Of a DNA stretch of 45,959 bases, positions 25,161-36,092 are shown one piece after another. Each line of letters begins with the position of its first letter. Within the stretch, counting starts at the first letter, position 1. The stretch is from Terriglobia bacterium (lineage in GTDB: Bacteria; Acidobacteriota; Terriglobia; Terriglobales; Acidobacteriaceae). The notes beneath the pieces are model-generated. The model did not search any database. It saw only the letters and a list, made by a program, of their open reading frames with translations, and had not been told where the DNA came from. Location of the stretch: positions 1-45,959 of the forward strand of contig JAIQFA010000036.1 of the NCBI GenBank assembly GCA_020073525.1, in the 5' to 3' direction. The position numbers were made by a program, and so were the translations under genes.

Positions 25161-26030
25161 TCAATGATGCGGAGTCGATGAAGGGGTTGCCGCTTGCTTC
25201 TTCCCCGGCGATTGTGGATCGGTTTCTGGATGAGCCACGATTCGCTCCACCAAAAACATCTTCTTGACCTTGTTCCGATCCAACGTCTGCTGTTGGCCGT
25301 TGACGTCGATTAGCACTGACTCCAGTGTCATGGACATTACGGAGCCCGTGATGATCGAGCCGTCGCGTAGCTCGATGGTGTCGTCGGTGAGACCGCCGAG
25401 CGTAATGGTGATGCTGCCGCCATGGGCCTCGTCGGGCGCCACCTCCAAGGGCGTGGTGACGACGGCAAAACCTTCCTTCCTCAGTTCCAACTGGTGGGTT
25501 CCAACGCCGACATTGATTCTTGCGGGAGTGAGCCCTTCATCCTTGTCGTCAACCTTCAAGGTGGCTCCCGCGGGGACGGAGATCACTGTCATGGGAATGG
25601 TTTTCGTGGAGGTGGGTACGCCTCCGTTGTTACGGGCTGAAATTGACAGGACCGCCGGAGCTCCGACCGATTCGCACTGAAACTGTTCCTTGGCCGACTC
25701 GCCGGGGTTGAGATCGTCGATGACCAGGGTGCCGCTGCCCACACGTACACGATCCTTGTCGAGTAATGCCACGCTGAAAGATGCCTTCGGAATCGACTTC
25801 GCGGAAACATTTTGAACGATTACGTTCGAAACCAGGCTCATCTTCCCGGCGTAGGTTGCCAGGTTCTGAAAACGTGAGAAGGTTAGTTTCAGGATCGCAT
25901 TGTCCTGGCTGGGCCAGAACATGACGATGCCCGAGTCGCCTTGATCTTGGGAGGTGTCCTTTTCTTTGGTGGCGAGGGCAGCGGTGCACAAAAAAGCGAG
26001 CAAAAGCAGAGATACGAGAAGCGGGCGCAT
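25161..26030 (-). CDS. Secreted protein with PEGA domain
   Basis: 289 residues from ATG 26030, which opens a clean signal peptide (MRPLLVSLLLLAFLCTAALA). After a beta-rich N-terminal domain (residues 30-160), residues about 165-225 contain VISVPAGATLKVDDKDEG and a GTHQLELRKEGF turn, the layout of PEGA domains. A third small beta domain follows (IELRDGSIITGSVMSM). The tail is Pro/Gln/His-rich. PEGA proteins are surface or periplasmic, sometimes linked to S-layers; no specific role can be assigned. Confidence 0.65.
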   Translation of the reverse strand: MRPLLVSLLLLAFLCTAALATKEKDTSQDQGDSGIVMFWPSQDNAILKLTFSRFQNLATYAGKMSLVSNVIVQNVSAKSIPKASFSVALLDKDRVRVGSGTLVIDDLNPGESAKEQFQCESVGAPAVLSISARNNGGVPTSTKTIPMTVISVPAGATLKVDDKDEGLTPARINVGVGTHQLELRKEGFAVVTTPLEVAPDEAHGGSITITLGGLTDDTIELRDGSIITGSVMSMTLESVLIDVNGQQQTLDRNKVKKMFLVERIVAHPETDPQSPGKKQAATPSSTPHH

Positions 26031-26140
26031 GCACGGGATTGTGGCACAGGTGCGACAGAACGGCAATGAGCAGATAACTCCGAGTTAGTCGAATTTCTTG
26101 GCGGGCTTGTAACCACCCGTAAACAGCCTGCTGCTAAACT

Positions 26141-27253
26141 TCAGCTTTTGATTCCCGCCATCAACTTCTCGATCTCGGCCTTTTGTTCGCCGGAGAGCGG
26201 CAGGAATGGCAGGCGCGACGGTCCGCCGTAGTAGCCATTCAGGTCCATGGCGTACTTCACTCCGGGGACGCCGAGTTCTCCAGCGACACGCTGGGCGGCG
26301 AGTTTCACGCGCTCTTGCTTTTCGCGCGCTAGCGTGGGGTCTCCGTCTTTGAGCGCGGCGTAGATTTCGTAACACGCCATGGGGGCGGGACAGGCGAATG
26401 CGAGGATGGCGCCGACCGCTCCCAGTCCCAGCGACGGTTCGAGTTGATGAGCGGCCCCGACCATGACCTGGAAGCCGACTTCTTTCTGGCGCGTTTTCAA
26501 TTTCCCTACTACGGTCACTGCAGAAGATGACGGCTTTGTAGAGGTGTCTGCCTGAACGGGCGAGGGCGCCCGTTTCTCCACCGATTCGGTTAGCGACGAC
26601 ACGCTGACCAATTCCCTGCTCTGCTTTTCGCCGTCCGCGGCGGCGGCCTTGAGCATGCGCGGCGTTACGGCCTCGAACGTTTCGGTCACCGTAGCCTGCC
26701 GCTTCACCTGGCGTGTGCCGTCCACCATCGCTTTCACTTTGTCGAGATTGCCACTCGACTCCTTGATGGCGACGATGTTGGGATGGTCGGCGAGTTCGAT
26801 CACTACTTCGGCGGGGATGTCGTATCCGGTGGCCTGCGGGAAGTTGTAAATGATAATCGGCAGCGCCGAGCGGTCGGCGACCGTGCGATAGAAGGCGAGC
26901 AGGTTGGCCGCCAACATCTGCTTCTTGTAGTAGTGCGGAGTGCGCACCATGGCGGCGTCATAGCCGAGCTCGGCGGCGTACTCGGTGAGCCGCAGCGTTT
27001 CCTGCGCGGACTCAATGCCGGTGCCCGCAATCATGACTTTGTTGGGCGCGGCGGCGGCGATCGCCGTCTTCAGCACATCGCGCCGTTCCTGGTCGGAGAG
27101 CAGGATCGCTTCACCAGTCGAGCCCTGGACGACTATGCCCGCTACCGGCGTGCGCGAGTAGCGCTCGACGTTGGATTCGATTTTCTTGTAATAGACCTGG
27201 CCGTCGGGGTAGAAGGGGGTCGAGATGGGAGGGAAGATTCCGGACAAAAGCAT
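26141..27253 (-). CDS. DHDPS/NAL-family aldolase or synthase with repeat-bearing insertion
   Basis: 370 residues, versus about 290-300 for the family. TIM barrel with GIFPPISTPF at the N-terminus, GSTGEAILLS for substrate binding, Tyr in IIIYNFPQATGY and Schiff-base Lys in VAIKESSG. These fit 4-hydroxy-tetrahydrodipicolinate synthase or related pyruvate-dependent aldolases (KDG aldolase type); substrate not assignable. An insertion of roughly 60-70 residues between RMLKAAAADGEK and GFQVMVGAAHQL includes VEKRAPSPVQADTSTKP, encoded by a family A palindrome. The frame stays open, so the enzyme may tolerate the insertion as a surface loop. Confidence 0.8.
   Translation of the reverse strand: MLLSGIFPPISTPFYPDGQVYYKKIESNVERYSRTPVAGIVVQGSTGEAILLSDQERRDVLKTAIAAAAPNKVMIAGTGIESAQETLRLTEYAAELGYDAAMVRTPHYYKKQMLAANLLAFYRTVADRSALPIIIYNFPQATGYDIPAEVVIELADHPNIVAIKESSGNLDKVKAMVDGTRQVKRQATVTETFEAVTPRMLKAAAADGEKQSRELVSVSSLTESVEKRAPSPVQADTSTKPSSSAVTVVGKLKTRQKEVGFQVMVGAAHQLEPSLGLGAVGAILAFACPAPMACYEIYAALKDGDPTLAREKQERVKLAAQRVAGELGVPGVKYAMDLNGYYGGPSRLPFLPLSGEQKAEIEKLMAGIKS
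26541..26581. repeat. Family A palindrome inside the DHDPS-family gene
   Basis: Perfect stem AACGGGCG-AGGG-CGCCCGTT (26555-26574) followed by the family's CTCCAC trailer, in frame within the coding region. Confidence 0.7.
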
Positions 27254-27332
27254 GAGAACTCCAGTCGATAGTCGTTGGTCGCTCGTCGTTCGCGCGTGCT
27301 CTTCAAATTATCGGGCTTCCTCCTTAATTTTG

Positions 27333-27578
27333 TCATCCCGAGCTTACCTTCGAAGCAATGAACAGGAGCAGCAACAGACATCCGTCGACGATGAGCACTG
27401 TCGATCCAATCCAGATCAGTGCAATCATCCGAACCTGTTCCAGTCGAGGCGTAGTGATACCGATGGTTGTGTGCAGGTAGCCGAGCAAGTCGCTGATGCG
27501 TTGCGCCGGGACGATTCGAGTTGCGATCCCCAGACACAGCAGCAACATCAGGATGTGAAACGCAACTATGCCGATCAT
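27333..27578 (-). CDS. 81-residue two-span membrane protein
   Basis: ATG 27578 starts a credible protein; the frame is open to 27971 but that part is Arg-rich and antisense to the next gene. Two hydrophobic helices (IVAFHILMLLLCLGIAT and IALIWIGSTVLIVDGCLLLLLFIA) flank a polar segment with RIVPAQRISDLLGYLHTT. It is in the same orientation as the DHDPS-family gene, about 80 bases upstream of it. No family recognised. Confidence 0.55.
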   Translation of the reverse strand: MIGIVAFHILMLLLCLGIATRIVPAQRISDLLGYLHTTIGITTPRLEQVRMIALIWIGSTVLIVDGCLLLLLFIASKVSSG

Positions 27579-27660
27579 TTCTGTTTTCCGCGTGCTGAGA
27601 ACCGGCTTAATCGTAGCATCTCTATGGGAAGCTGGAATTATTGCAGCAACTGTCGAACTG

Positions 27661-27695
27661 CGCTCGGCTTGGACAGCCGAGGCGGCTGTCCCTAC
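27661..27695. repeat. Family A palindrome, variant core
   Basis: CGCTCGGCTT leader and stem GGACAGCC-GAGGC-GGCTGTCC. The stem carries compensatory changes relative to GGACGGGC/GCCCGTCC, which argues that pairing is conserved. Confidence 0.65.
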
Positions 27696-27717
27696 GCCAT
27701 CCCAAGGGGCGCGATCC

Positions 27718-28188
27718 TCACTCGCAGGCGGGCGAATCTTTGCCTGTCGGGTCGGCGATGTGGCGGTACTGCTCTTCAGTTCCGACAAAGAAGCGGACAA
27801 ACGGCGTCGAATTGCGTTCGTCAACCATGGTCTCCACTTGCCACACCATGCCGCCTTTGCAAACGCCCAGGTTCGAAAGCGGTGTACGGCGGTCGCCCGC
27901 ATAGTAGTAAAAATCGTCCTTGCCATGGCCGGACAACGGGTCCGAGGACGTTCGCAGCGTGCCCTGCGCATTCAGCTTGAGCAGAAGCCGGCCGTCCTCC
28001 GTCGGCAGGGGTGGCGCATCCTTCTGGCGGAAGTCGATGCGCGCCCAACCGTTGTATCCGGCGGGGATCAGGAAACGTTCTGGCGGCCGACGATGGAAAA
28101 CGAGATCGAAGGCGGCCGGGCCTAAGACGGCCGCGGCTATGAAGATGGGCAGGCCGAGGACTGCGAGAAGGACTAGGGTTTTGCTCAT
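27718..28188 (-). CDS. Membrane-anchored protein of unknown function, cotranscribed with carB
   Basis: 156 residues from ATG 28188, five bases after the carB stop. An N-terminal helix (residues 4-30, LVLLAVLGLPIFIAAAVLG) serves as anchor or signal. The outer part begins RFLIPAGYNGWARIDF, reminiscent of DUF6843-like domains, and ends with FFVGTEEQYRHIADP. It contains one Cys (VCKGG) plus a terminal Cys. No enzymatic motif. Tight spacing suggests the end of a car operon, but a functional link to carbamoyl phosphate synthesis is not evident. Confidence 0.65.
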   Translation of the reverse strand: MSKTLVLLAVLGLPIFIAAAVLGPAAFDLVFHRRPPERFLIPAGYNGWARIDFRQKDAPPLPTEDGRLLLKLNAQGTLRTSSDPLSGHGKDDFYYYAGDRRTPLSNLGVCKGGMVWQVETMVDERNSTPFVRFFVGTEEQYRHIADPTGKDSPACE

Positions 28189-28193
28189 GTGCG

Positions 28194-31537
<3,344 letters not shown>

Positions 31538-31538
<1 letters not shown>

Positions 31539-32152
31539 TATGCGGTTTTGGCCTTGCTTTGAAGGGCAACGTGCTCAGTCTTGCTTTGAAGGAGCGCGGC
31601 TTCAGCCGCGACATTTGTTTGATTTGAGGTTTTGCTTTGAAAGGGCACGCCTTCCAGGCGTGCCGTATCGGGCTCCCTTAACTCCTCGGGCTTTAGCCCC
31701 TGAGGGACTGCGTCGAGTTCAAACTCGCCATGCGCGGAGGAGTACGGGAATTCATCCGGGCCGGCGCACAATCGTTCCTTGACCGGATTGTTCCGGATAT
31801 AGGCAACGTGCACTGCGTAATCACTCGCGTCGCGAATGCGATGATCCTGAAATCCTTTCTGCCAAACCTCCATGTTCGAGCCCAATTCTTTCTTTGCTCG
31901 ATAAGAGAAGTCGCCTTTGATGAATTGGACAGCCTTTTCGAGACTCGCCTGCGAACTAATGAGTGCGTGAAAATGGTCAGGCATGATGACGAATTCGTGC
32001 AGGAGATAAGCCGACGTCCGGTAGTGATAGAGCGTGTTGATCAAAAGCCTTGCCCATCGTTCATTTTGAAATAGACTACGCCGTTCCCAGGTGGACGAAG
32101 TAATCATGTAGGTTTGGGCATTGTTGGTCGCGTGTTCTCGTTGCGGCTTCAT
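31538..32152 (-). CDS. REP-associated tyrosine transposase (RAYT, IS200/Y1 family)
   Basis: 204 residues from ATG 32152; the frame continues to 32206 but those 18 residues are translated repeat. The HUH motif is in [12 protein letters not shown] and the family segment with the candidate catalytic Tyr in [15 protein letters not shown]. RAYTs nick REP hairpins and are usually domesticated, without IS ends. Here matching REP units flank the gene in inverted orientation. About 60 C-terminal residues (from [12 protein letters not shown]) are translated REP sequence, and the TAA overlaps the carB ATG. It sits co-oriented between carA and carB. Confidence 0.88.
31551..31711. repeat. RAYT-flanking REP cluster, carB side (family E)
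   Basis: Tandem TTGCTTTGAAGG units with hairpins GCGCGGCTTCAGCCGCG, GGCACGCCTTCCAGGCGTGCC (31637-31667 unit) and CCTCGGGCTTTAGCCCCTGA. The 31-base unit at 31637-31667 is an exact inverted copy of 32207-32237. Confidence 0.8.
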
Positions 32153-32163
32153 TATTATTTTCA

Positions 32164-32237
32164 GCAGTCCCTCAGCGGCTAAAGCCGCCTCAATATTTGC
32201 GCCCACTACGGCACGCCTGGAAGGCGTGCCCTTTCAA
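32164..32237. repeat. RAYT-flanking REP unit, carA side (family E)
   Basis: Two hairpins, CAGCGGCTAAAGCCGC and GGCACGCCTGGAAGGCGTGCC, in opposite orientation to the carB-side cluster. The outer 31 bases are an exact inverted repeat of 31637-31667. Confidence 0.8.
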
Positions 32238-32271
32238 GACCCTTCCACATCGACCCATTCTCCACTGGCCG

Positions 32272-33402
32272 CTATCTCTTGCACTCCTCCATCATCCTCA
32301 CAAAATCCTTGAACAGGTAGTGCGAATCATGTGGACCAGGCGCGGCTTCCGGGTGGTACTGTACCGTGAACAGCGGCAGATTCCTGTGGCGCATGCCTTC
32401 GAGCGTCTGGTCGTTTAGATCGATGTGCGTCAATTCAACTTCGCTTTGCGGCAGCGAATCGGGATCGACAGCGAAGTTATGGTTATGCGCGGTGATTTCG
32501 ATCTTGCCGCTGGCTAGCTGCTTTACGGGATGATTTCCGCCGTGGTGGCCGAACTTCAGCTTGAAGGTCTTGCCTCCGAGGGCAATGCCCGTGAGTTGGT
32601 GTCCCAGGCAAATTCCGAAGATCGGCTGACGTCCCATCAGGCGCCGGATGTTGTCGACCGCGTACGTACAGGGCTCGGGATCACCCGGGCCGTTCGATAA
32701 GAAAACTCCATCTGGTTTCAGCGCCAGCACATCTTCCGCTGTTGTCTGCGCCGGGACGACGGTCACCTTGCAGCCTTCTCCGCGCAGTTTGCGCAGGATG
32801 TTCTGTTTGATGCCGAAGTCATAGGCGACTACATGAAAGCGCGCCGGCTCATCTTTCACGCCGACGATCTCGTCGGGGAGGTGCGAGCGTTCTCCGGTTT
32901 CCCAGACATAGGTGTGATTGGTGGACACGACTTTGGCTAGATCCTGGCCATCCATTTTCGGGATGGCGCGCGCCTTGGCCACGAGCTTCTCGGTATCGGC
33001 TTCGAGTGTCGAAATCACGCCGCGCATCACGCCGTTGTCCCGCAGGTGGCGCACCAAGGCACGTGTATCGATGTCAGCTAGCACGGGGATCTTGAACTGC
33101 TCCATGAACTCGTCCGTGACCTGCTGCGAACGCCAGTTGGAACTGACTTTCGAGAACTCGCGCACGATCAGACCCTCGATGTATGGGCGCACGGCTTCGT
33201 TATCTTCGGGATTGGTGCCGTAGTTTCCGATTTCGGGGTTCGTCAGGACAACAATCTGTCCGGCGTACGAGGGGTCAGTAAAAATTTCCTGGTAGCCGGT
33301 GATGGAAGTATTAAAAACGACTTCGCCGTAGCATTCGCCTTTAGCGCCGTAGCCTTTGCCTCGGAAGACTCTGCCGTCTTCGAGTGCAAGGATCGCTTGC
33401 AT
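32272..33402 (-). CDS. carA: Carbamoyl-phosphate synthase small (glutaminase) subunit
   Basis: 376 residues from ATG 33402 (SD CAGGAG). Releases ammonia from glutamine for CarB. N-terminal domain with LEDGRVFRGKGYGAKGE and VFNTSITGYQEI; class I glutaminase domain with FLSNGPGDP, nucleophile Cys in FGICLGHQL, and catalytic His-Glu in VQYHPEAAPGP. Full length. Its own extended -10 lies at 33438-33430. The RAYT gene separates it from carB by about 730 bases. Confidence 0.95.
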   Translation of the reverse strand: MQAILALEDGRVFRGKGYGAKGECYGEVVFNTSITGYQEIFTDPSYAGQIVVLTNPEIGNYGTNPEDNEAVRPYIEGLIVREFSKVSSNWRSQQVTDEFMEQFKIPVLADIDTRALVRHLRDNGVMRGVISTLEADTEKLVAKARAIPKMDGQDLAKVVSTNHTYVWETGERSHLPDEIVGVKDEPARFHVVAYDFGIKQNILRKLRGEGCKVTVVPAQTTAEDVLALKPDGVFLSNGPGDPEPCTYAVDNIRRLMGRQPIFGICLGHQLTGIALGGKTFKLKFGHHGGNHPVKQLASGKIEITAHNHNFAVDPDSLPQSEVELTHIDLNDQTLEGMRHRNLPLFTVQYHPEAAPGPHDSHYLFKDFVRMMEECKR

Positions 33403-33429
33403 TGGAACTCCTGGGAGTGGATTTTGTGA

Positions 33430-33438
33430 ATTCTAGCA
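33430..33438 (-). promoter_or_regulatory. Extended -10 TGCTAGAAT of carA
   Basis: TG-C-TAGAAT on the minus strand, about 28 bases before the carA ATG. Same motif type as at 7712, 34879 and 45803. Confidence 0.5.
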
Positions 33439-33465
33439 GGAGTGTTGGGTGGTGTCAGCAGTTTT

Positions 33466-33579
33466 AGCTATCAGCCGTCAGCCATCAGCCGTCAGGGGAA
33501 CCAAAGTTGATCTGGGATATCGATGAATTGTGCCCGAATGGGCGTTTCCTGATGGCTGAGGGCTGACGGCTGACAGCTA
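33466..33579. repeat. Long inverted repeat of TCAGCC units (family D)
   Basis: Left arm AGCTATCAGCCGTCAGCCAT..., right arm ...GGGCTGACGGCTGACAGCT, about 45 bases apart. The lepB stop TAG (33577-33579) is at its outer edge. Confidence 0.7.
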
Positions 33580-34161
33580 GCGTAAGCGTCCCAGTTTCTC
33601 CATCGGCCAATATCCGAAGACGGCTTTGCCGTAGATGTAGCGTTCGTTCACCGTGCCGAAATCGCGGCTGTCGTTCGACATAGTGCGATGGTCGCCGAGA
33701 ACGAAAAAGCTGTTCGGCGGAACCGCGACTTCTCCAAAAGAGCGGGCGTCGGCATAATCGCTGGGAACGTACTCTTCATCCAGCGCTTCGCCGTTGACAT
33801 AGACCTGGCCGTTCTCGATGCGAATCTTGTCGCCGGCAATTCCAATAACCCGCTTGATGTAGCTTTTCGAAGTATCCCGTGGGTAGCGGAAAACGACGAT
33901 GTCGCCTCGCTGGATGGGCTCCCAGCGGTAGACGAACTTGTTGACGAAGATCCGCTCCTGGTCTTCGAGGCCGGGCATCATGCTGGTGCCTTCCACCTTT
34001 ACCGGCTGGTAGAGAAAAACAATGATGAAAGCGGAGATGGCGAGCGAGACGAGGAGATCGCGTGCCCAAACTGCCACCACAGGCAGCGGACGCGCACTGG
34101 ATTCCTTTGTAGCCGCCGGGGTCGGCGGAGGAGGGCTCCCCACATCTGGCATCGTGTTCAT
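33577..34161 (-). CDS. lepB: Signal peptidase I
   Basis: 194 residues from ATG 34161 (ATG 34152 also possible). A Pro-rich cytoplasmic N-terminus is followed by one membrane helix (LLVSLAISAFIIVFLYQPV). The catalytic Ser is in VEGTSMMPGL, the general-base Lys in SYIKRVIGI, and box E is GDHRTMSNDSRDFG. It cleaves Sec/Tat signal peptides at the outer face of the inner membrane. Short for the family, so it probably has one N-terminal span. The stop abuts a TCAG-type repeat. Confidence 0.92.
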   Translation of the reverse strand: MNTMPDVGSPPPPTPAATKESSARPLPVVAVWARDLLVSLAISAFIIVFLYQPVKVEGTSMMPGLEDQERIFVNKFVYRWEPIQRGDIVVFRYPRDTSKSYIKRVIGIAGDKIRIENGQVYVNGEALDEEYVPSDYADARSFGEVAVPPNSFFVLGDHRTMSNDSRDFGTVNERYIYGKAVFGYWPMEKLGRLR

Positions 34162-34200
34162 ATCTTATACGGAAGCAGGGTGAAGGGGCGAGAGGGAGAA

Positions 34201-34284
34201 AGGTCCGAGGTAAGAGGTCAGATTGCAAAGGTAAAATCCGACCGTGCTCTTCACCTCCGCAATCTGACCTCTAACCTCGGACCT
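34201..34284. repeat. Near-perfect 26-bp inverted repeat between divergent lepB and the DUF420 gene
   Basis: Arms 34201-34226 and 34259-34284 match at 25 of 26 positions (AGGTCCGAGGTAAGAGGTCA...). The 32-base loop includes GTAAAATCCGACCG. This differs from families A to E in sequence but resembles D in its word-repeat style. Confidence 0.75.
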
Positions 34285-34324
34285 TGCCAAGGCGCTCGGT
34301 TCCCCGTACAACTAGACTTCTCCC

Positions 34325-34753
34325 ATGACCGACTACTCCATCTTCCCCAAAATCAATGCGACGCTCAATGGATGCAGCGCGGTGCTGCTGGTTACCGGAC
34401 GTGCGCTCATCGCGCGTCGCAAGATAGCGGCGCATCGTGCGGTAATGTTGACCGCGTTCGCCACCTCTTCCCTCTTCCTCGTGTCGTACCTGTACTACCA
34501 CTGGCCCGGTCATGGTGGCATCGTGTATTTTCGCGGGACGGGGTGGACGCGGATCCTCTACTTCACCATCCTGATCTCGCACACCATCCTGGCGATCGTC
34601 ATTGTGCCCATGGTGCTGATTACGCTAACTCGGGCGCTTCGCGAGCAGTTCGAGCGGCATCGGGCCATCGCGCGCTGGACATTCCCCATTTGGCTCTATG
34701 TCTCGGTCACGGGCGTGATTGTTTACTTGATGCTGTTTCAGATGTCGGTATAG
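34325..34753 (+). CDS. DUF420-type four-span membrane protein
   Basis: 142 residues from ATG 34325, no evident SD. Four hydrophobic spans; conserved-looking polar residues include INATLNG near the N-terminus, RRKIAAHRAVML, SYLYYHWPGH and ILISHTILAI, with several His that could bind heme or metal. DUF420 (YozB/CtaM-like) proteins are linked to cytochrome oxidase assembly in other bacteria. No oxidase genes are in view, so the role is inferred by family only. The TAG stop coincides with the first bases of a family B repeat. Confidence 0.75.
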   Translation: MTDYSIFPKINATLNGCSAVLLVTGRALIARRKIAAHRAVMLTAFATSSLFLVSYLYYHWPGHGGIVYFRGTGWTRILYFTILISHTILAIVIVPMVLITLTRALREQFERHRAIARWTFPIWLYVSVTGVIVYLMLFQMSV

Positions 34754-34813
34754 AGCCGGGCTTGCCCCATCTCAGCCGGACGCTGCCGGAGACGCGGCAA
34801 GCCGCGTCTCTAC
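34751..34813. repeat. Family B double palindrome overlapping the DUF420 stop
   Basis: Starts TAGAGCCGGGCTTGCCCC and ends GGCAAGCCGCGTCTCTAC. The TAG of the DUF420 gene is the first three bases. Confidence 0.75.
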
Positions 34814-34878
34814 GGGAACGTCGCCGATTCATCACAAATTTCCTGTACGGGCGACACCGCCTCTGGGCCCCCCAATTC

Positions 34879-34887
34879 TGCTATAGT
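34879..34887 (+). promoter_or_regulatory. Extended -10 TGCTATAGT of ssb
   Basis: TG-C-TATAGT 26 bases before the ssb ATG. No clear -35, as expected for an extended -10. Confidence 0.5.
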
Positions 34888-34912
34888 TTCCTTCTCGAAG
34901 GAGCGCGCACTC

Positions 34913-35392
34913 ATGAAAAGCGTAAACAAAGTCATCTTGGTTGGACATCTTGGCAAGGATCCCGAAGTGAAGTTCACCCCGCAGGGCACGCCGGTTGCAA
35001 AAATCACGATAGCCACCAATTCTAAGTTTAAGGGCAAAGACGGCAACTGGCAGGAAACCACCGAGTGGCACAACGTGGTGCTGTGGCAACGGCTAGCGGA
35101 GATCGCTGGCGAGTATCTGAAAAAGGGCGGCCAAGTGTACATCGAAGGCCGCCTGCAAACGCGATCCTGGGACGACAAGCAGACCGGCCAGAAGAAATAC
35201 ATGACTGAGGTTGTGGCGAACGATCTCGTCCTGCTGGGCGGACGTGGCCAAGGCGGCCGTAGCGACCACGCCGGCAGTTCGCGCGGCGCCTCGGCTTCTT
35301 CAGGGGCGAACAACTTCGATCAGAGCGTCCCTGAACCGGAGCACGCGCCAGCCGGGAGTTCTCCGATTACGGACGAAGACATTCCGTTCTAA
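34913..35392 (+). CDS. ssb: Single-stranded DNA-binding protein
   Basis: 159 residues from ATG 34913 (SD AAGGAG). OB fold at residues 1-108: NKVILVGHLGKDPEVKFTPQ, TEWHNVVLWQRLAEIAGEYL and GQVYIEGRLQTRSW. A Gly/Ser-rich linker leads to the acidic tip DEDIPF that recruits partner proteins. Normal bacterial length. The pterin dehydratase gene begins 11 bases after the stop, so the two are likely co-transcribed. Confidence 0.95.
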   Translation: MKSVNKVILVGHLGKDPEVKFTPQGTPVAKITIATNSKFKGKDGNWQETTEWHNVVLWQRLAEIAGEYLKKGGQVYIEGRLQTRSWDDKQTGQKKYMTEVVANDLVLLGGRGQGGRSDHAGSSRGASASSGANNFDQSVPEPEHAPAGSSPITDEDIPF

Positions 35393-35402
35393 AGGAATCG
35401 TT

Positions 35403-35744
35403 TTGAACAAAGCTGGGCTTGCCGAGCGAAACTGCGTTCCGTGCCGCGGCGGTGTGCCACCGGTAAAAGGAAAGGATCTTTCCGGCCTTCATCGTCTGCT
35501 GGCGGAGCCTGCGCAGTGGAAAATCGTCGATGAACATCACATCGTCCGTACTTACAAGTTTCCCGATTTTAAGTCCGCCTTGGCGTTTGTAAATCGAGTC
35601 GGCGAACTGGCCGAGGAGCAGGGCCATCATCCCGACATCCTGCTGGGCTGGGGCAAAGTCGAAATCACGACCTGGACGCACGCGGTGGACGGTTTGACGG
35701 AGTCGGATTTCATCTTGGCCGCGAAGATTGACGAACTGTTATAG
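35403..35744 (+). CDS. phhB: Pterin-4a-carbinolamine dehydratase
   Basis: 113 residues from TTG 35403 (SD AAAGGA, 6-base spacer); no ATG is available and the longer frame is inside ssb. Motifs YKFPDFKSALAFVNRVGELAEEQGHHPD (split by loops) and GWGKVEITTWTHAVDGLTESD are diagnostic, including the active-site HHPD. It dehydrates 4a-hydroxytetrahydropterin; in bacteria it can also assist pterin cofactor metabolism. An N-terminal extension (NKAGLAERNCVPCRGGVPPV) carries a CVPC pair that could bind metal. Confidence 0.85.
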   Translation: MNKAGLAERNCVPCRGGVPPVKGKDLSGLHRLLAEPAQWKIVDEHHIVRTYKFPDFKSALAFVNRVGELAEEQGHHPDILLGWGKVEITTWTHAVDGLTESDFILAAKIDELL

Positions 35745-35789
35745 CCGAAATCGGCGCGAGGGACGATCGTAGCAGTTTGCCAAAGACAT

Positions 35790-35818
35790 TTGCCATTGCC
35801 AATTTAGTATGGCATACT
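35790..35818 (+). promoter_or_regulatory. Toxin-antitoxin promoter with dyad operator, probably leaderless
   Basis: TTGCCA (35790-35795), 17 bases, CATACT (35813-35818). The dyad AGTATG-G-CATACT (35806-35818) overlaps the -10. The antitoxin ATG is at 35825, so +1 falls on or beside it. Suits autorepression by the AbrB-type antitoxin. Confidence 0.55.
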
Positions 35819-35824
35819 CTACTC

Positions 35825-36088
35825 ATGAAACTCAAGTTGGACAAACTCGGGCGGGTTGTCCTTCCCAAGCCGCTTCGTAGCCGTTATGGATTACGGCCGG
35901 GGACCGAACTGGAAATCACCGAAGGTCCGGAGGAGTTTGCGCTCCGTCCGGCACGTAATGGACCCAGTTTGGTGGAAATTGGCGGTATTCTGGTGCATCA
36001 TGGCGTTCCGCAAGGAGAACTCGACATCGTCCGGGCGATTCGCGAAGACCGCGAGGAACGTCTCCAGCATGTAAGTGGCAGCGAGTGA
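35825..36088 (+). CDS. AbrB/SpoVT-fold antitoxin (VapB-like)
   Basis: 87 residues from ATG 35825. The N-terminal swapped-hairpin DNA-binding motif reads KLDKLGRVVLPKPLRSRYGLRPGTELEI, split around residue 22, typical of AbrB-type antitoxins. The C-terminal helix (ELDIVRAIREDREERLQHV) would bind the toxin. The PIN-domain gene starts 4 bases downstream. It neutralises the toxin and probably represses its own promoter through the adjacent dyad. Confidence 0.85.
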   Translation: MKLKLDKLGRVVLPKPLRSRYGLRPGTELEITEGPEEFALRPARNGPSLVEIGGILVHHGVPQGELDIVRAIREDREERLQHVSGSE

Positions 36089-36092
36089 CGGG

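Noticed and set aside
27579..27971. Upstream extension of the 81-residue membrane protein
   Set aside because: Arg-rich, antisense-like composition overlapping the neighbouring gene in another frame.
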